From positions 62,001 to 126,000 of the forward strand of contig NZ_JOBF01000034.1 in NCBI RefSeq assembly GCF_000718635.1: a stretch of DNA of 64,000 nt. The letters are read 5' to 3'. Below the pieces are notes generated by a model, which was not told the origin of the DNA, made no database searches, and saw only the letters and a list, made by a program, of their open reading frames with translations. This stretch comes from Streptomyces varsoviensis (GTDB lineage Bacteria > Actinomycetota > Actinomycetes > Streptomycetales > Streptomycetaceae). Shown one piece after another: positions 45,356 to 54,418 of this stretch (position 1 is its first letter; each line of letters opens with the position of its first letter). Position numbers and translations under genes: made by a program.

Positions 45356-48300
45356 TCAGGGGGCCGCCTCGTCGATCGCTTTGACGATCCGCTTGTCCGA
45401 AACCGGATAGGCCGTGCCCAGCGCGTGCGCGAAATAGCTCACCCGCAGCTCCTCGATCATCCAGCGGATGTCCAGCACCTGCTGCGGCACCGGCCGCCCC
45501 TTCGGCAACTGCTCCAGCAGCCACGCGTACTCGTCCTGCATCTCCTTGACCTTCTCCAGCCGGGCGCGGTCCCGCTGGGCGTTGGTGGGGAGCTGCTGGA
45601 GCCGGCGGTCGACGGCGACCAGGTAGCGCATCAGGTCGGGCAGCCGGCGGACGCCGTGGGCCGTGACGAAGCCCGGCTTGATGAGCTGGGCCAGTTGCTC
45701 CTTGATGTCGGTCAGCGACGGCAGGAGCACCGGCGACGTGGTGGCCTTCAGCCGGCGCTCGCACGCCTGCCAGGCCGCCAGCACCTCCTGCACCTTGCGG
45801 ATCGCGTCCAGCGTCGCGTCGACGATGTCCGCCCGGACCGCGTCGAAGAGCTTGCGGAACGATTCCTCGTCCCAGGCGGGCCCGCCGCGCGCCGCGATCA
45901 GCCGGTCCGCGGCGGCGGACACGCAGTCCTCGAAGAGGGCCCCGATCGAGCCGTGCGGATTGCGCGACAGCGCGAGCTTCTGCTGGTTGTCCAGCTTGTC
46001 CTGGGCGAACTTCGCCGGGTTCGACGGCAGGTTCAGCAGGATCAGCCGGCGCGTGCCGCGCCACATGGCCTGCCGTTGCTCCGCCTCGGTGTCGAAGAGC
46101 TTCACCGCGACCGACGCGCCCTCGTCGACCAGCGCCGGATACGCCTTGACGGGCTGCCCGGCCCGCCGGGTCTCGAAGGTGCGGGGCAGCGTGCCCACCG
46201 TCCACGAGGTGAGCCCGGAGCGCTGCTCCGGCCCGCCGCCGGAGCCCTCGGCGGCCTGCTCGAAGGCCCTGGTGATGGCCGCCCGGGTCTTCGGCTTGAG
46301 GGCGAGGCGCAGCGCCTCGATGTCCTTCTCCTCGGCGATCTTGCGCCGGCGCTCGTCGACCACCCGGAACGTGATCTTCAGATGGTCCGGGACCCGGCCG
46401 AGATCGAAGTCGTCCGGCTCCACCCGCACGCCCACCATCCGCTGGAGCTCCCGCGCCAGCGTGGCCGTCAGCGGCTCCTGGAGCGGCACCGCGCGCTCCA
46501 GGAACGCCTTGGCGAAGTTCGGCGCCGGCACGTAATTGCGCCGGATCGGCTTGGGCAGCGACCGGATCAGCTCGGTGACCAGGTCCTCGCGCAGCCCCGG
46601 GATCTGCCAGTCGAAGCCCTCGGCGGAGACCTGGTTGAGGACCTGGAGCGGGATGTGGACGGTCACACCGTCGGCGTCCGCGCCCGGCTCGAACTGATAG
46701 GTCACCTTGAACTTCAGGCCGCCCTGCCGCCAGGTGTCCGGATAGTCGTCCTTGGTGACCTGCTCGGCGTTCTCGTTGATGAGCATGGAGTGCTCGAAAT
46801 TGAGCAGCTCCGGCTCCTCGCGGCGTTTGCGCTTCCACCAGGAGTCGAAATGCGCCCCCGAGACGACATCGTCCGGCAGCCGCTCGTCGTAGAAGTCGAA
46901 GAGCGTCTCGTCGTCCACCAGGATGTCGCGGCGGCGGGCCCGGTGCTCCAGCTCCTCGACCTCGCCGAGCAGTTTGCGGTTGTCGTGGAAGAACTGGTGG
47001 TGCGTGCGCCAGTCGCCCTCGACGAGCGCATTGCGGATGAACAGGTCGCGGCTGGTCTCCGGGTCGATACGGCCGTAATTGACCTTCCGCTGCGCCACGA
47101 TCGGCACGCCGTACAGCGTCACCCGCTCGTACGCCATCACCGCCGCCTGCTTCTGCTCCCAGTGCGGCTCGCTGTACGTGCGTTTGACCAGGTGCTGGGC
47201 GAGCGGTTCGACCCATTCCGGCTCGATCTTCGCGTTGACCCGCGCCCACAGCCGCGAGGTCTCCACCAGCTCCGCCGACATGATCCACCGCGGCGGCTTC
47301 TTGAACAGCGCCGACCCCGGGAACACCGCGAATTTGGCGCTGCGCGCGCCCAGGTACTCGTTCTTCTCCGCCTCTTTCAGGCCGAGGTGGGAGAGCAGCC
47401 CGGAAAGGAGCGCCGTATGGACCCGGTCCGGGGCGGCGTCCTCCTCGGAGAGGTGGATGCCCATCGTCTTGGCGACCGTACGCAACTGGCTGTAGATGTC
47501 CTGCCACTCGCGTATCCGCAGATAGTTCAGGAATTCACTGCGGCACATGCGCCGGAACGCGGACGACGACAGCGCTTTCTGTTGCTCGCGCACATAGCGC
47601 CACAGATTCAGGAAGGCGAGGAAATCGCTGCTCTCGTCCTTGAACCGGGCGTGCTGCTGGTCGGCCTGCGCCTGCTTGTCGGAGGGGCGCTCGCGGGGGT
47701 CCTGGATGGAGAGCGCCGCGGCGATCACCATGACCTCGCGGACGCAGCCGTTCCGGTCGGCCTCCAGGACCATCCGGGCGAGCCGCGGGTCCACCGGGAG
47801 CTGAGAAAGCTTGCGGCCCATCGGGGTGAGCCGCTTCTTGACGTCCTTCTGCTTCGGGTCGATCGCGCCCAGCTCGACCAGCAGGTCCACGCCGTCCTTG
47901 ATGTTGCGGCGGTCCGGCGGGTCGATGAAGGGGAACTTCTCGATGTCCCCGAGCCCCGCCGCGGTCATCTGGAGGATCACGGAGGCCAGGTTCGTACGGA
48001 GGATCTCCGCGTCTGTGAACTCCGGGCGGGAGAGGAAGTCGTCCTCGGAGTAGAGGCGGATGCAGATGCCGTCGCTCGTCCGGCCGCAGCGGCCCTTGCG
48101 CTGATTGGCGCTGGCCTGCGAGACCGGCTCGATCGGCAGCCGCTGCACCTTGGTGCGGTGGCTGTAGCGGGAGATGCGGGCCGAGCCCGGGTCGATCACG
48201 TACCGGATGCCCGGCACGGTCAGGGAGGTCTCGGCGACGTTGGTCGCCAGAACGATTCTCCGCCCCTGGTGGCGCTGGAAGACCCGGTGCTGCTCGGCGT

Positions 48301-49333
48301 GCGAGAGGCGCGCGTACAGCGGCAGGATCTCGGTGGATCTGAGCTTCTTCTTCTCCAGGGCGTCCGCGGTGTCGCGGATCTCGCGCTCACCGGAGAGGAA
48401 GACCAGGATGTCGCCGAAGCCGTCGCCCTCGCGCTGCAATTCGTCCACGGCGTCGCAGATCGCGGTGATCTGGTCCCGGTCGCTGTCCTCGGACCCCTCC
48501 TCCAGCAGCGGCCGGTAGCGCACCTCCACCGGGTACGTACGCCCGCTGACCTCCACGATCGGCGCGCTCTTCGCGTCCCCGCCGTCGCCGGCCACGGACG
48601 CGAAGCTCCCGAAGTGCCGGGCGAAGCGCTCCGGGTCGATGGTCGCCGAGGTGATGACGACCTTCAGGTCCGGGCGGCGCGGCAGCAGTTGGGCCAGATA
48701 GCCGAGGATGAAGTCGATGTTGAGGCTGCGCTCGTGCGCCTCGTCGATGATGATCGTGTCGTACTGGCGCAGCTCGCGGTCGGTCTGGATCTCCGCGAGC
48801 AGGATGCCGTCCGTCATCAGCTTCACGAGCGTGTCGGCGCCCACCTGGTCGGTGAAGCGGACCTTCCAGCCGACGGTCTCGCCCAGCGGGGTGCCCAGCT
48901 CCTCGGCGACGCGCTCGGCGACCGTACGGGCCGCGATCCGGCGCGGCTGGGTGTGCCCGATCAGCCCCTTGACGCCGCGGCCCAGCTCCAGGCAGATCTT
49001 GGGGATCTGGGTGGTCTTGCCGGAGCCGGTCTCACCGGCGACGATCACCACCTGGTTGTCCCGGATGGCCGCCAGGATCTCGTCCTTCTTCTGGCTGACC
49101 GGCAACTGCTCGGGGTAGCTGATCTTCGGCACGGCCTCGCGGCGGGCGGCCACCCGCAGCTCGGCCGCGTCGACGTCGGCCGCGATCTCGGCCAGTACGG
49201 CCGAACGGGCCTCGGGTCTGCGGATGCGGCGCGCGCCGTCGAGCCGGCGGCCCAGCCGCTGCTGATCGCGCAGCATCAGGTCGGGGAGCCGCTCCAGGAG
49301 GGCGGGCAGGGCGGGGGCAGGCTGACTGGACAT
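45356..49333 (-). CDS. hrpA: ATP-dependent RNA helicase HrpA
   Basis: A 1325-residue DEAH-box helicase, normal length for HrpA. Motif I GETGSGKT at 100-107, DEAH at 197-200, SAT at 229-231, then helicase C-terminal motifs (TNVAETSLTVPGI, QRKGRCGR). The ratchet/OB region and the long HrpA-specific C-terminus follow (YSEPHWEQKQAAVMAYERVTLYGVPI, RNALVEGDW). It rescues stalled ribosomes and remodels mRNA in other bacteria. ATG49333 has GGAGGACGT upstream. Divergent from a membrane protein gene; a tRNA-Asp lies downstream. Confidence 0.97.
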   Translation of the reverse strand: MSSQPAPALPALLERLPDLMLRDQQRLGRRLDGARRIRRPEARSAVLAEIAADVDAAELRVAARREAVPKISYPEQLPVSQKKDEILAAIRDNQVVIVAGETGSGKTTQIPKICLELGRGVKGLIGHTQPRRIAARTVAERVAEELGTPLGETVGWKVRFTDQVGADTLVKLMTDGILLAEIQTDRELRQYDTIIIDEAHERSLNIDFILGYLAQLLPRRPDLKVVITSATIDPERFARHFGSFASVAGDGGDAKSAPIVEVSGRTYPVEVRYRPLLEEGSEDSDRDQITAICDAVDELQREGDGFGDILVFLSGEREIRDTADALEKKKLRSTEILPLYARLSHAEQHRVFQRHQGRRIVLATNVAETSLTVPGIRYVIDPGSARISRYSHRTKVQRLPIEPVSQASANQRKGRCGRTSDGICIRLYSEDDFLSRPEFTDAEILRTNLASVILQMTAAGLGDIEKFPFIDPPDRRNIKDGVDLLVELGAIDPKQKDVKKRLTPMGRKLSQLPVDPRLARMVLEADRNGCVREVMVIAAALSIQDPRERPSDKQAQADQQHARFKDESSDFLAFLNLWRYVREQQKALSSSAFRRMCRSEFLNYLRIREWQDIYSQLRTVAKTMGIHLSEEDAAPDRVHTALLSGLLSHLGLKEAEKNEYLGARSAKFAVFPGSALFKKPPRWIMSAELVETSRLWARVNAKIEPEWVEPLAQHLVKRTYSEPHWEQKQAAVMAYERVTLYGVPIVAQRKVNYGRIDPETSRDLFIRNALVEGDWRTHHQFFHDNRKLLGEVEELEHRARRRDILVDDETLFDFYDERLPDDVVSGAHFDSWWKRKRREEPELLNFEHSMLINENAEQVTKDDYPDTWRQGGLKFKVTYQFEPGADADGVTVHIPLQVLNQVSAEGFDWQIPGLREDLVTELIRSLPKPIRRNYVPAPNFAKAFLERAVPLQEPLTATLARELQRMVGVRVEPDDFDLGRVPDHLKITFRVVDERRRKIAEEKDIEALRLALKPKTRAAITRAFEQAAEGSGGGPEQRSGLTSWTVGTLPRTFETRRAGQPVKAYPALVDEGASVAVKLFDTEAEQRQAMWRGTRRLILLNLPSNPAKFAQDKLDNQQKLALSRNPHGSIGALFEDCVSAAADRLIAARGGPAWDEESFRKLFDAVRADIVDATLDAIRKVQEVLAAWQACERRLKATTSPVLLPSLTDIKEQLAQLIKPGFVTAHGVRRLPDLMRYLVAVDRRLQQLPTNAQRDRARLEKVKEMQDEYAWLLEQLPKGRPVPQQVLDIRWMIEELRVSYFAHALGTAYPVSDKRIVKAIDEAAP

Positions 49334-49433
49334 ACGTCCTCCAGGATCTCACCTCCCGGAAAAGACTGGCGAACCATTTGTGGGCCGCGAACCCAACCGA
49401 GAATGTCCCCTATAGGTGCTTTAGCGTGGCCTT

Positions 49434-50615
49434 ATGGATGATCAACAGGACGACCAGGAGCCTCATACGCACGGCGAGAACCCCACGCACGGCGACCCCC
49501 ACGCCCCCGGCGACACTCCTGCGCACGACGCCCCCCACACCCCCGGCGAGCCCCACCCGCACGGCGCCCACGGCAGGCCGCCCAGCAAGGCCGAGCGGTG
49601 GACGGCCTTCAAGAACTCGCCGTTCCTGCCCGCGACGGTGCTGCTGTTGATCCTCGCCGCCGCGGCCGGGCTCTTCGCGGGCTCGTACACCTACACGATG
49701 GCCAACCCCACCCCGCACCACATCCCCACCGCCGTCGTCGGCGGCAACGACTCCCCGCGCGGCAAGGCGTTCATCGGCGGCATGGAGAAGGCCCTCAACG
49801 CCTCGCTGAAGCTGCACGACTACCGGACGTACGACCAGGCCCGACGCGCCATCGACGAGCAGCAGGTCTTCGCCGTCCTCGACGTCGTCGACGGACACGT
49901 GCGGATGGACGTCTCGGGCGCCTCCGGGGCCACCGTCGCCCAGGTGCTGACCCAGGCCGCGCCGAAGGTCGGCAAGGCGGTCGGGGTGCCGGTGACCGTC
50001 AAGGACATCAAACCGCTCCAGGACGGCGACCCGCGCGGCCTCGCCCTCTTCTACATCTCACTGGCCGCCGTCATCATCGGCTTCGTCGGGGCCATTCAGC
50101 TCAGCGTGCACGCCAGAGGGCTGAACCCGGCCGAGCGGGTGGCCTTCACCGCCGCGTACGCGCTGCTCGGCGGCTTCGCCATCGCCGCGGTCGTGGACTG
50201 GCTGCTGGGCGCGCTGGACCTGCCGTTCGTGGAGTCCTGGCTGATCCTGGCCTTCACGATGTTCACGTCGGGCATGGTCTTCACGATGTTCAACACCCTC
50301 ATCGGCCGCTGGGCGATGATCCCCACCTGGGGCGTGATGGTGCTGCTCGGCAACCCGTCCTCGGGCGGCGCCGTGTCCTGGCCGCTGCTGCCGTCCGTAC
50401 TCGGCGAGATCGGCCGCTGGCTGCCGCCGGGCGCCTCCGTGAACGCGCAGCACACCGCGGTCTACTTCGGCGGCTACCAGCACGCGTTCCCGTTCGTGGT
50501 GCTGGCCGCCTGGGCCGTCGTGGCCACCACGGTCTTCTGGATCTGGCGCCACCGCCACCCGGGCGGCCGGCCCGCCATACGCTCGCGCACCCACGCCGCG
50601 GCCCCGTCCGGCTGA
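49434..50615 (+). CDS. ABC-2/YhgE-like membrane protein with His-rich tail
   Basis: A 393-residue protein. Residues 1-48 are rich in His, Gly, Pro and Asp (HTHGE, HGDPHAPGD, PHPHGAHG), about ten His in 48 residues, suggesting metal binding in the cytosol. One membrane helix near 60-82 is followed by an extracytoplasmic domain (about 85-200, VVGGNDSPRGKAFIGGMEKAL...), then four to five helices (about 205-375). This fits YhgE/Pip-like or ABC-2-like permeases, without an ATPase gene nearby. ATG49434 has no obvious ribosome site; the TATAGG at about 49412 hints at a short leader or leaderless message. Substrate unknown. Confidence 0.78.
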   Translation: MDDQQDDQEPHTHGENPTHGDPHAPGDTPAHDAPHTPGEPHPHGAHGRPPSKAERWTAFKNSPFLPATVLLLILAAAAGLFAGSYTYTMANPTPHHIPTAVVGGNDSPRGKAFIGGMEKALNASLKLHDYRTYDQARRAIDEQQVFAVLDVVDGHVRMDVSGASGATVAQVLTQAAPKVGKAVGVPVTVKDIKPLQDGDPRGLALFYISLAAVIIGFVGAIQLSVHARGLNPAERVAFTAAYALLGGFAIAAVVDWLLGALDLPFVESWLILAFTMFTSGMVFTMFNTLIGRWAMIPTWGVMVLLGNPSSGGAVSWPLLPSVLGEIGRWLPPGASVNAQHTAVYFGGYQHAFPFVVLAAWAVVATTVFWIWRHRHPGGRPAIRSRTHAAAPSG

Positions 50616-50728
50616 GCCGTTACGGGCCCCATGGGCCGTACGGGCTCGGCGGCGCCGGGTACGGCCCGGGGCACCGGCCGTACGGGCTCGGGCGGGGCCG
50701 GTACGGCCCGGGGCGCCCGTACAACGCG

Positions 50729-50759
50729 ACAGGCCCCGATCCGGGGGATCGGGGCCTGT
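50729..50759 (-). terminator. Terminator of the first tRNA-Phe
   Basis: A perfect 14-bp stem (50729-50742 with 50746-50759), loop GGG, 12 bases beyond the 3' end of the minus-strand tRNA. To its left (50620-50720) lie imperfect GTACGGGCTCGG/GGTACGGCCCGGGGC repeats. Confidence 0.85.
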
Positions 50760-50770
50760 GCCACAGGGTG

Positions 50771-50844
50771 TGGCTGGGGCCGGGGTCGAACCGGCGACCT
50801 ATCGCTTTTCAGGCGATCGCTCGTACCAACTGAGCTACCCAGCC
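50771..50844 (-). tRNA. tRNA-Phe (anticodon GAA), copy 1
   Basis: A 74-nt cloverleaf. Acceptor GGCTGGG/CCCAGCC, anticodon loop CTGAAAA, T-arm with GTTCGACCC. Identical to 54345-54418. Confidence 0.96.
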
Positions 50845-50848
50845 GCAG

Positions 50849-50923
50849 CGGTCCTGACGGGATTTGAACCCGCGGCCTCCACCTTGACAGGGTGGCGAGC
50901 ACTCCAAACTGCTCCACAGGACC
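50849..50923 (-). tRNA. tRNA-Asp (anticodon GTC), copy next to tRNA-Phe 1
   Basis: Identical to the tRNA-Asp at 45204 and 54441; transcribed ahead of tRNA-Phe 1 with only 4 bases between. Confidence 0.96.
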
Positions 50924-50979
50924 TCGCCCGGTGCGAAACCGGCGTGGACCAGTCTCGCACACGGTGCGGTGTGCTCTCG

Positions 50980-51018
50980 CAACGGGATTCGAACCCGCCG
51001 TCGCTACCTCGCTGACCT
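50980..51018 (-). pseudogene. tRNA-Glu-like 3' remnant
   Basis: CAACGGGATTCGAACCCG at 50980-50997 equals the T-arm and acceptor end of the intact tRNA-Glu at 54766; beyond it the sequence no longer forms an anticodon arm. It occupies the same side of tRNA-Asp as the real tRNA-Glu does in the right-hand copy. Probably a truncated tRNA left by duplication or insertion. Confidence 0.5.
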
Positions 51019-51048
51019 GAGGGGATGCCGGAGCGGGCGGGATGTATT

Positions 51049-51082
51049 CGAACATGCGCGCCTCCCTGCACGAACATGTTCG
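51049..51082. promoter_or_regulatory. TetR operator region
   Basis: A perfect palindrome CGAACATGTTCG (51071-51082) lies directly before a TACGAT -10-like hexamer (51084-51089), with a related half site CGAACATGCGCG 22 bp upstream (51049-51060). The core matches the palindrome in the monooxygenase promoter at 52020 in 11 of 12 bases. Confidence 0.7.
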
Positions 51083-51096
51083 CTACGATGGGCGTC

Positions 51097-51801
51097 GTGG
51101 GTGTGAGAAAAGAGCCGGTCAGTCGCCGGGAGCGGCCGGCCAAGCCTGCCCTGTCCCGGCGCGGCATCGTGGACACGGTCGTGCGGATCATGCGGGCCGA
51201 GGGGCTGGAGAAGGTCACGATGCGTCGCCTGGCGCAGGAGCTGGACACCGGCCCGGCCTCGCTCTACGTGTACGTCGCCAACACCGCCGAGCTGCACGCG
51301 GCCGTCCTCGACGCCCTGCTCGGCGAGGTCGACCTGAGCGGCCGGGAGGGCAGCCAGGACGGGGAGGACTGGCGCGGCCAGCTCCGCGCCGTCATGACGT
51401 CCTACACCTTGATGCTCTTCGAGCACCCGCAGCTCGCCCGGTCGGCGCTCGTCGCCCGGCCGAGCGGTGAGAACTACCTGCGGCTGGTGGAGCGCGTCCT
51501 CGACCTCCTCTCCCGCAGCGGGGCCGGCCGCGAGCAGGTCGCCTGGGGGGTGGACAAGCTCCTCCAGGACGCGACGGCCACCGCCGCCGAGCAGGCGACG
51601 CGCGAGCACGAACCCGGCTCGGAAGACGACTGGAGCGCGGCCGTCGGCGCGCTGCGCGCTGTGGACGAGACGGCCTATCCGGCGATCAGCGCGCACCTGC
51701 CGCACCTGGTCAGCGGCACGGCCGAGGACCGGATGCGCTGGAGCTTCGACGTGCTCGTCAACGGCATCACGGGCACCCCTCTGCCCGGCCGGGCCGACTG
51801 A
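51097..51801 (+). CDS. TetR-family repressor
   Basis: A 234-residue regulator. N-terminal helix-turn-helix at about residues 18-62 (LSRRGIVDTVVRIMRAEGLEKVTMRRLAQELDTGPASLYVYV). The C-terminal ligand-binding domain resembles the TetR_C class (LFEHPQLARSALVARPSGENYLRLVERVLDLL, and the closing RWSFDVLVNGITG). GTG51097 is chosen because the -10 hexamer ends at 51089, leaving almost no leader; ATG51076/51088 lie inside the promoter. It faces the FAD-monooxygenase gene and shares its operator sequence, so it likely represses both. Confidence 0.88.
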   Translation: MGVRKEPVSRRERPAKPALSRRGIVDTVVRIMRAEGLEKVTMRRLAQELDTGPASLYVYVANTAELHAAVLDALLGEVDLSGREGSQDGEDWRGQLRAVMTSYTLMLFEHPQLARSALVARPSGENYLRLVERVLDLLSRSGAGREQVAWGVDKLLQDATATAAEQATREHEPGSEDDWSAAVGALRAVDETAYPAISAHLPHLVSGTAEDRMRWSFDVLVNGITGTPLPGRAD

Positions 51802-52013
51802 GCCCGCGGGCCCGCCCGCCGGCGCGCGCCGGCGGGCGGGCCCGCGCCCCCTTGTGCGCCGGGTCCCCTCGCGGCCCGCCGCGCACTCTCTGTTGCCGAA
51901 TGCACTCGCCTGGCTGAAAGTGGCCTATGTGGCCGCTTCCCGGTCGGTCGCTTCTCCGCTCGCTCCGACCCCGCGCCCCGGACTCCGCTATTCCGAACAC
52001 GCTCGTTCCGACC

Positions 52014-52042
52014 TTGCTCGTAACGAACTTGTTCGTTACGCT
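52014..52042 (+). promoter_or_regulatory. Monooxygenase promoter filled by a TetR palindrome
   Basis: -35 TTGCTC (52014-52019), spacer of 17 bp, -10 TACGCT (52037-52042). GTAACGAAC-TT-GTTCGTTAC (52020-52039) fills the whole spacer and covers half of the -10, so a bound repressor would block polymerase. A further degenerate copy (CCGAACACGCTCGTTCCG) lies just upstream near 51993-52010. The rest of the 409-bp gap has no gene. Confidence 0.7.
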
Positions 52043-52210
52043 GAACGGACCGTTAGCCGGCAGGAGCCTTCGGGAACACCTGGCCCGCGGGCCGGTCCCG
52101 CGCCGGATACGCGCTTTCGGTGCTGGTCAGCGGCGTCTTCGGCGCGGCACGGCCGTAGGCCGAACCGACATGGAGGCGCGCACCCTTCACTACGCGCAAA
52201 GGAGTAGGTC

Positions 52211-53812
52211 ATGAACGAGAACACTCATGTCGCCGACGACGCGACTACCGAATCGGCGCCCGTACTGATCGTCGGCGGCAGCCTGGTAGGGCTGTCCACC
52301 GCGGTCTTCCTGAGCTGGCACGGCGTTCCGGTCGTCCTGATCGACAAGCACCGCGGCAGCTCCCCGCACCCGCGTGCGATCGGCTTCACCACCCGCACGG
52401 TCGAGCACTTCCGGCAGACGGGGGTCGAGGTGCCGCCGTCGCAGCAGGGCATGAAGCCGCCGCGGCGGGCGCGGGTGGAGAGCCTGACCGGTACCTGGCT
52501 GGAGGAGTACCCGTGGACACCGGGCGGCAAGGGCGCCTACGGCGCCGAGGCGTCCCCGGTGCACGCGATCGCGATCACCCAGGACCGGCTCGAACCCCTC
52601 CTGCGCGAGCGGTCGGCCGAGCTGGGCGCGGACCTGCGGCTGGGCACCGAACTGGTCGGCTTCGTCCAGGACGCCGACGGCGTGACGGCGACACTGCGCC
52701 GCCGCGACGACGGCCACGAGTACCGCCTGCGCGCCCAGTACGTGGTGGCAGCGGACGGCGCGACCAGCGCCATGCGTGAGGAGCTGGGCATCGGCCGGCA
52801 CGGGGCGGGGCCGCTGTCGGTGCAGCGCAGCATCCTCTTCCGCGCGCCCCTGGACGAGTACCTGCAGCACGGCGTGGTCCAGTTCGAGATCGAGCAGCCG
52901 GACCTGAAGGCGTTCCTCACCACCTACTCCGACGGGCGGTGGGTGCTGATGCTCAGTGATGACATCGAGCGCGACGCCGACGAGCAGCGGCGGGTGGTGC
53001 AGCAGGCGGTCGGCCGTACCGACATTCCCATCGAATTGGTGACCACCGGCCGCTGGGACCTGGCCGGCCTGATCGCCGACCGCTTCTCCGACGGCCGGGT
53101 GTTCCTCGTCGGCGACGCCGCCCACCAGTTGCCGCCCAACCGCGGCGGTTTCGGCGCCAACACCGGCATCGACGACGCGCACAACCTGGCCTGGAAGCTG
53201 GCCGCCGTGCTGGCCGGGAAGTCCGAGCCCCGGCTCCTGGACACCTACGACGCCGAACGCCGGCCCGTGGCGGACCTGCGCCACGACCAACTGTTCGCGC
53301 GCGCCGACTACAAGGCCTACCTGACGGCCCCCAAGTCCGACGTGCCGGTGCTCGACGACGCGGCCGTCGAACTCGGCCAGCTCTACCGCTCGGCCGCGGT
53401 GCTGGGCGCGGACGCCGACCTGCCGCCCGCGCGGCGACCGGAGGAGTGGGCCGGCCAGCCCGGCACCCGGGCCCCGCACGTGTGGATCACCGTCGACGGC
53501 GAGGAGCGCTCGACGCTGGACCTGTTCCGGCGCGACTGGGTGCTGCTGTCCGAGGACGACCGCTGGGCCGCCGCCGCCACCCGTGCCGCCGAGCGGTCGG
53601 GTGTCCCCGTCACGTTCGTGCACATCGGCGCCGACGCGAAGCCGGTGGACCCCGACGCCTTCCGTACCGCCTACGGACTCGAAGCCACCGGGGCCGCCCT
53701 GGTCCGGCCCGACGGATACCTCGCCTGGCGCACCACCACCGCCCCGACCGACCCCGCCCAGGCGCTCGACACCGCGTTGAACGCTGCCGCGGCACCCACC
53801 CACACCAACTAG
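52211..53812 (+). CDS. FAD-dependent monooxygenase (group A aromatic hydroxylase)
   Basis: A 533-residue flavoprotein. The N-terminal dinucleotide fold VLIVGGSLVGLST (GGSLVG at 22-27), the mid-chain YVVAADGATSAMRE motif, and the FAD ribityl motif VFLVGDAAHQLPPNRGGFGANTGIDDAHNLAWKL are intact. A thioredoxin-like C-terminal domain (TLDLFRRDWVLLSEDD... VTFVHIGADAKPVDPDAF) is typical of the aklavinone- or rifampicin-hydroxylase type. It inserts oxygen into an aromatic ring using NAD(P)H. AAAGGAG lies 7 bases before ATG52211. Followed after 16 bp by a SnoaL-like gene; probably repressed by the adjacent TetR and induced by its substrate. Confidence 0.92.
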   Translation: MNENTHVADDATTESAPVLIVGGSLVGLSTAVFLSWHGVPVVLIDKHRGSSPHPRAIGFTTRTVEHFRQTGVEVPPSQQGMKPPRRARVESLTGTWLEEYPWTPGGKGAYGAEASPVHAIAITQDRLEPLLRERSAELGADLRLGTELVGFVQDADGVTATLRRRDDGHEYRLRAQYVVAADGATSAMREELGIGRHGAGPLSVQRSILFRAPLDEYLQHGVVQFEIEQPDLKAFLTTYSDGRWVLMLSDDIERDADEQRRVVQQAVGRTDIPIELVTTGRWDLAGLIADRFSDGRVFLVGDAAHQLPPNRGGFGANTGIDDAHNLAWKLAAVLAGKSEPRLLDTYDAERRPVADLRHDQLFARADYKAYLTAPKSDVPVLDDAAVELGQLYRSAAVLGADADLPPARRPEEWAGQPGTRAPHVWITVDGEERSTLDLFRRDWVLLSEDDRWAAAATRAAERSGVPVTFVHIGADAKPVDPDAFRTAYGLEATGAALVRPDGYLAWRTTTAPTDPAQALDTALNAAAAPTHTN

Positions 53813-53828
53813 CAAGGGAGTCCTGATC

Positions 53829-54290
53829 ATGACCGCCACCACGCTTGAGGAGCGCATCCTCCGCCTCGAAGACCTCGAAGCGATCCGTGACCTGACCGCC
53901 CGCTACGCCGACGCGATCAACAAGGGCTGGAACGGCAAGACCGTCGACCCCGACGCGATCCCGCACATCTTCACGGCCGACGCCCGCTGGGAGAACTTCG
54001 ACGGCGAGGTGACCCACGGCGCGGACGCGATCGCGGCCGAACTGCCCAAGGCCACCGCCGTCGTCCAGTTCTCCATGCACACCTTCCTCAACCCGGTCAT
54101 CACCGTCGACGGCGACACCGCCACCGGGAACTGGCTGATGTGGGTCGGCTCCGTCATGGGCGACAGCCCCCGCTCGGTCTACATGAGCGCCGACATGACC
54201 TACACCCGCACCGACGAGGGCTGGCGCATCCAGAGCGTGCTCATAGGCTTCGGAACCATGGTCCGCGGCAGCAACGGCGGCCCCGCCTGA
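53829..54290 (+). CDS. SnoaL-like (NTF2-fold) protein
   Basis: A 153-residue protein of the nuclear-transport-factor-2 fold. It opens with a helix LEERILRLEDLEAIRDLTARYADAINKG, then IPHIFTADARWENFDGEVTHGADAIAAEL and a strand-rich end TATGNWLMWVGSVMG, MTYTRTDEGWRIQSVLIGFG. Family members act as cyclases, dehydratases or hydroxylases on polyketide-like substrates. ATG53829 with AAGGGAG upstream, 16 bp after the monooxygenase, so they form a two-gene operon likely acting on the same aromatic compound. Confidence 0.88.
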   Translation: MTATTLEERILRLEDLEAIRDLTARYADAINKGWNGKTVDPDAIPHIFTADARWENFDGEVTHGADAIAAELPKATAVVQFSMHTFLNPVITVDGDTATGNWLMWVGSVMGDSPRSVYMSADMTYTRTDEGWRIQSVLIGFGTMVRGSNGGPA

Positions 54291-54310
54291 CGACCCTGTC
54301 GAGCATGAAA

Positions 54311-54340
54311 GAAGGCCCCAATCCTGGGATTGGGGCCTTC
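54311..54340. terminator. Terminator between SnoaL-like gene and tRNA-Phe 2
   Basis: A perfect 14-bp stem (54311-54324 with 54327-54340) with a TG loop, placed between convergent transcripts, 4 bases from the tRNA end. Confidence 0.85.
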
Positions 54341-54344
54341 GCTG

Positions 54345-54418
54345 TGGCTGGGGCCGGGGTCGAACCGGCGACCTATCGCTTTTCAGGCGATCGCTCGTAC
54401 CAACTGAGCTACCCAGCC
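54345..54418 (-). tRNA. tRNA-Phe (anticodon GAA), copy 2
   Basis: All 74 bases equal copy 1 at 50771-50844. Located 22 bases from tRNA-Asp, with a hairpin in the gap. Confidence 0.96.

Noticed and set aside
45182..49441. Very long plus-strand open frame opposite hrpA
   Set aside because: It is an antisense shadow created by the G/C third-position bias of hrpA; it has no domain sense, no ribosome site and runs through a tRNA.
50980..51018. Phage or ICE attachment site at the tRNA-Glu fragment
   Set aside because: The fragment is real, but no integrase, excisionase or phage gene lies in the cassette, so I call it only a remnant.
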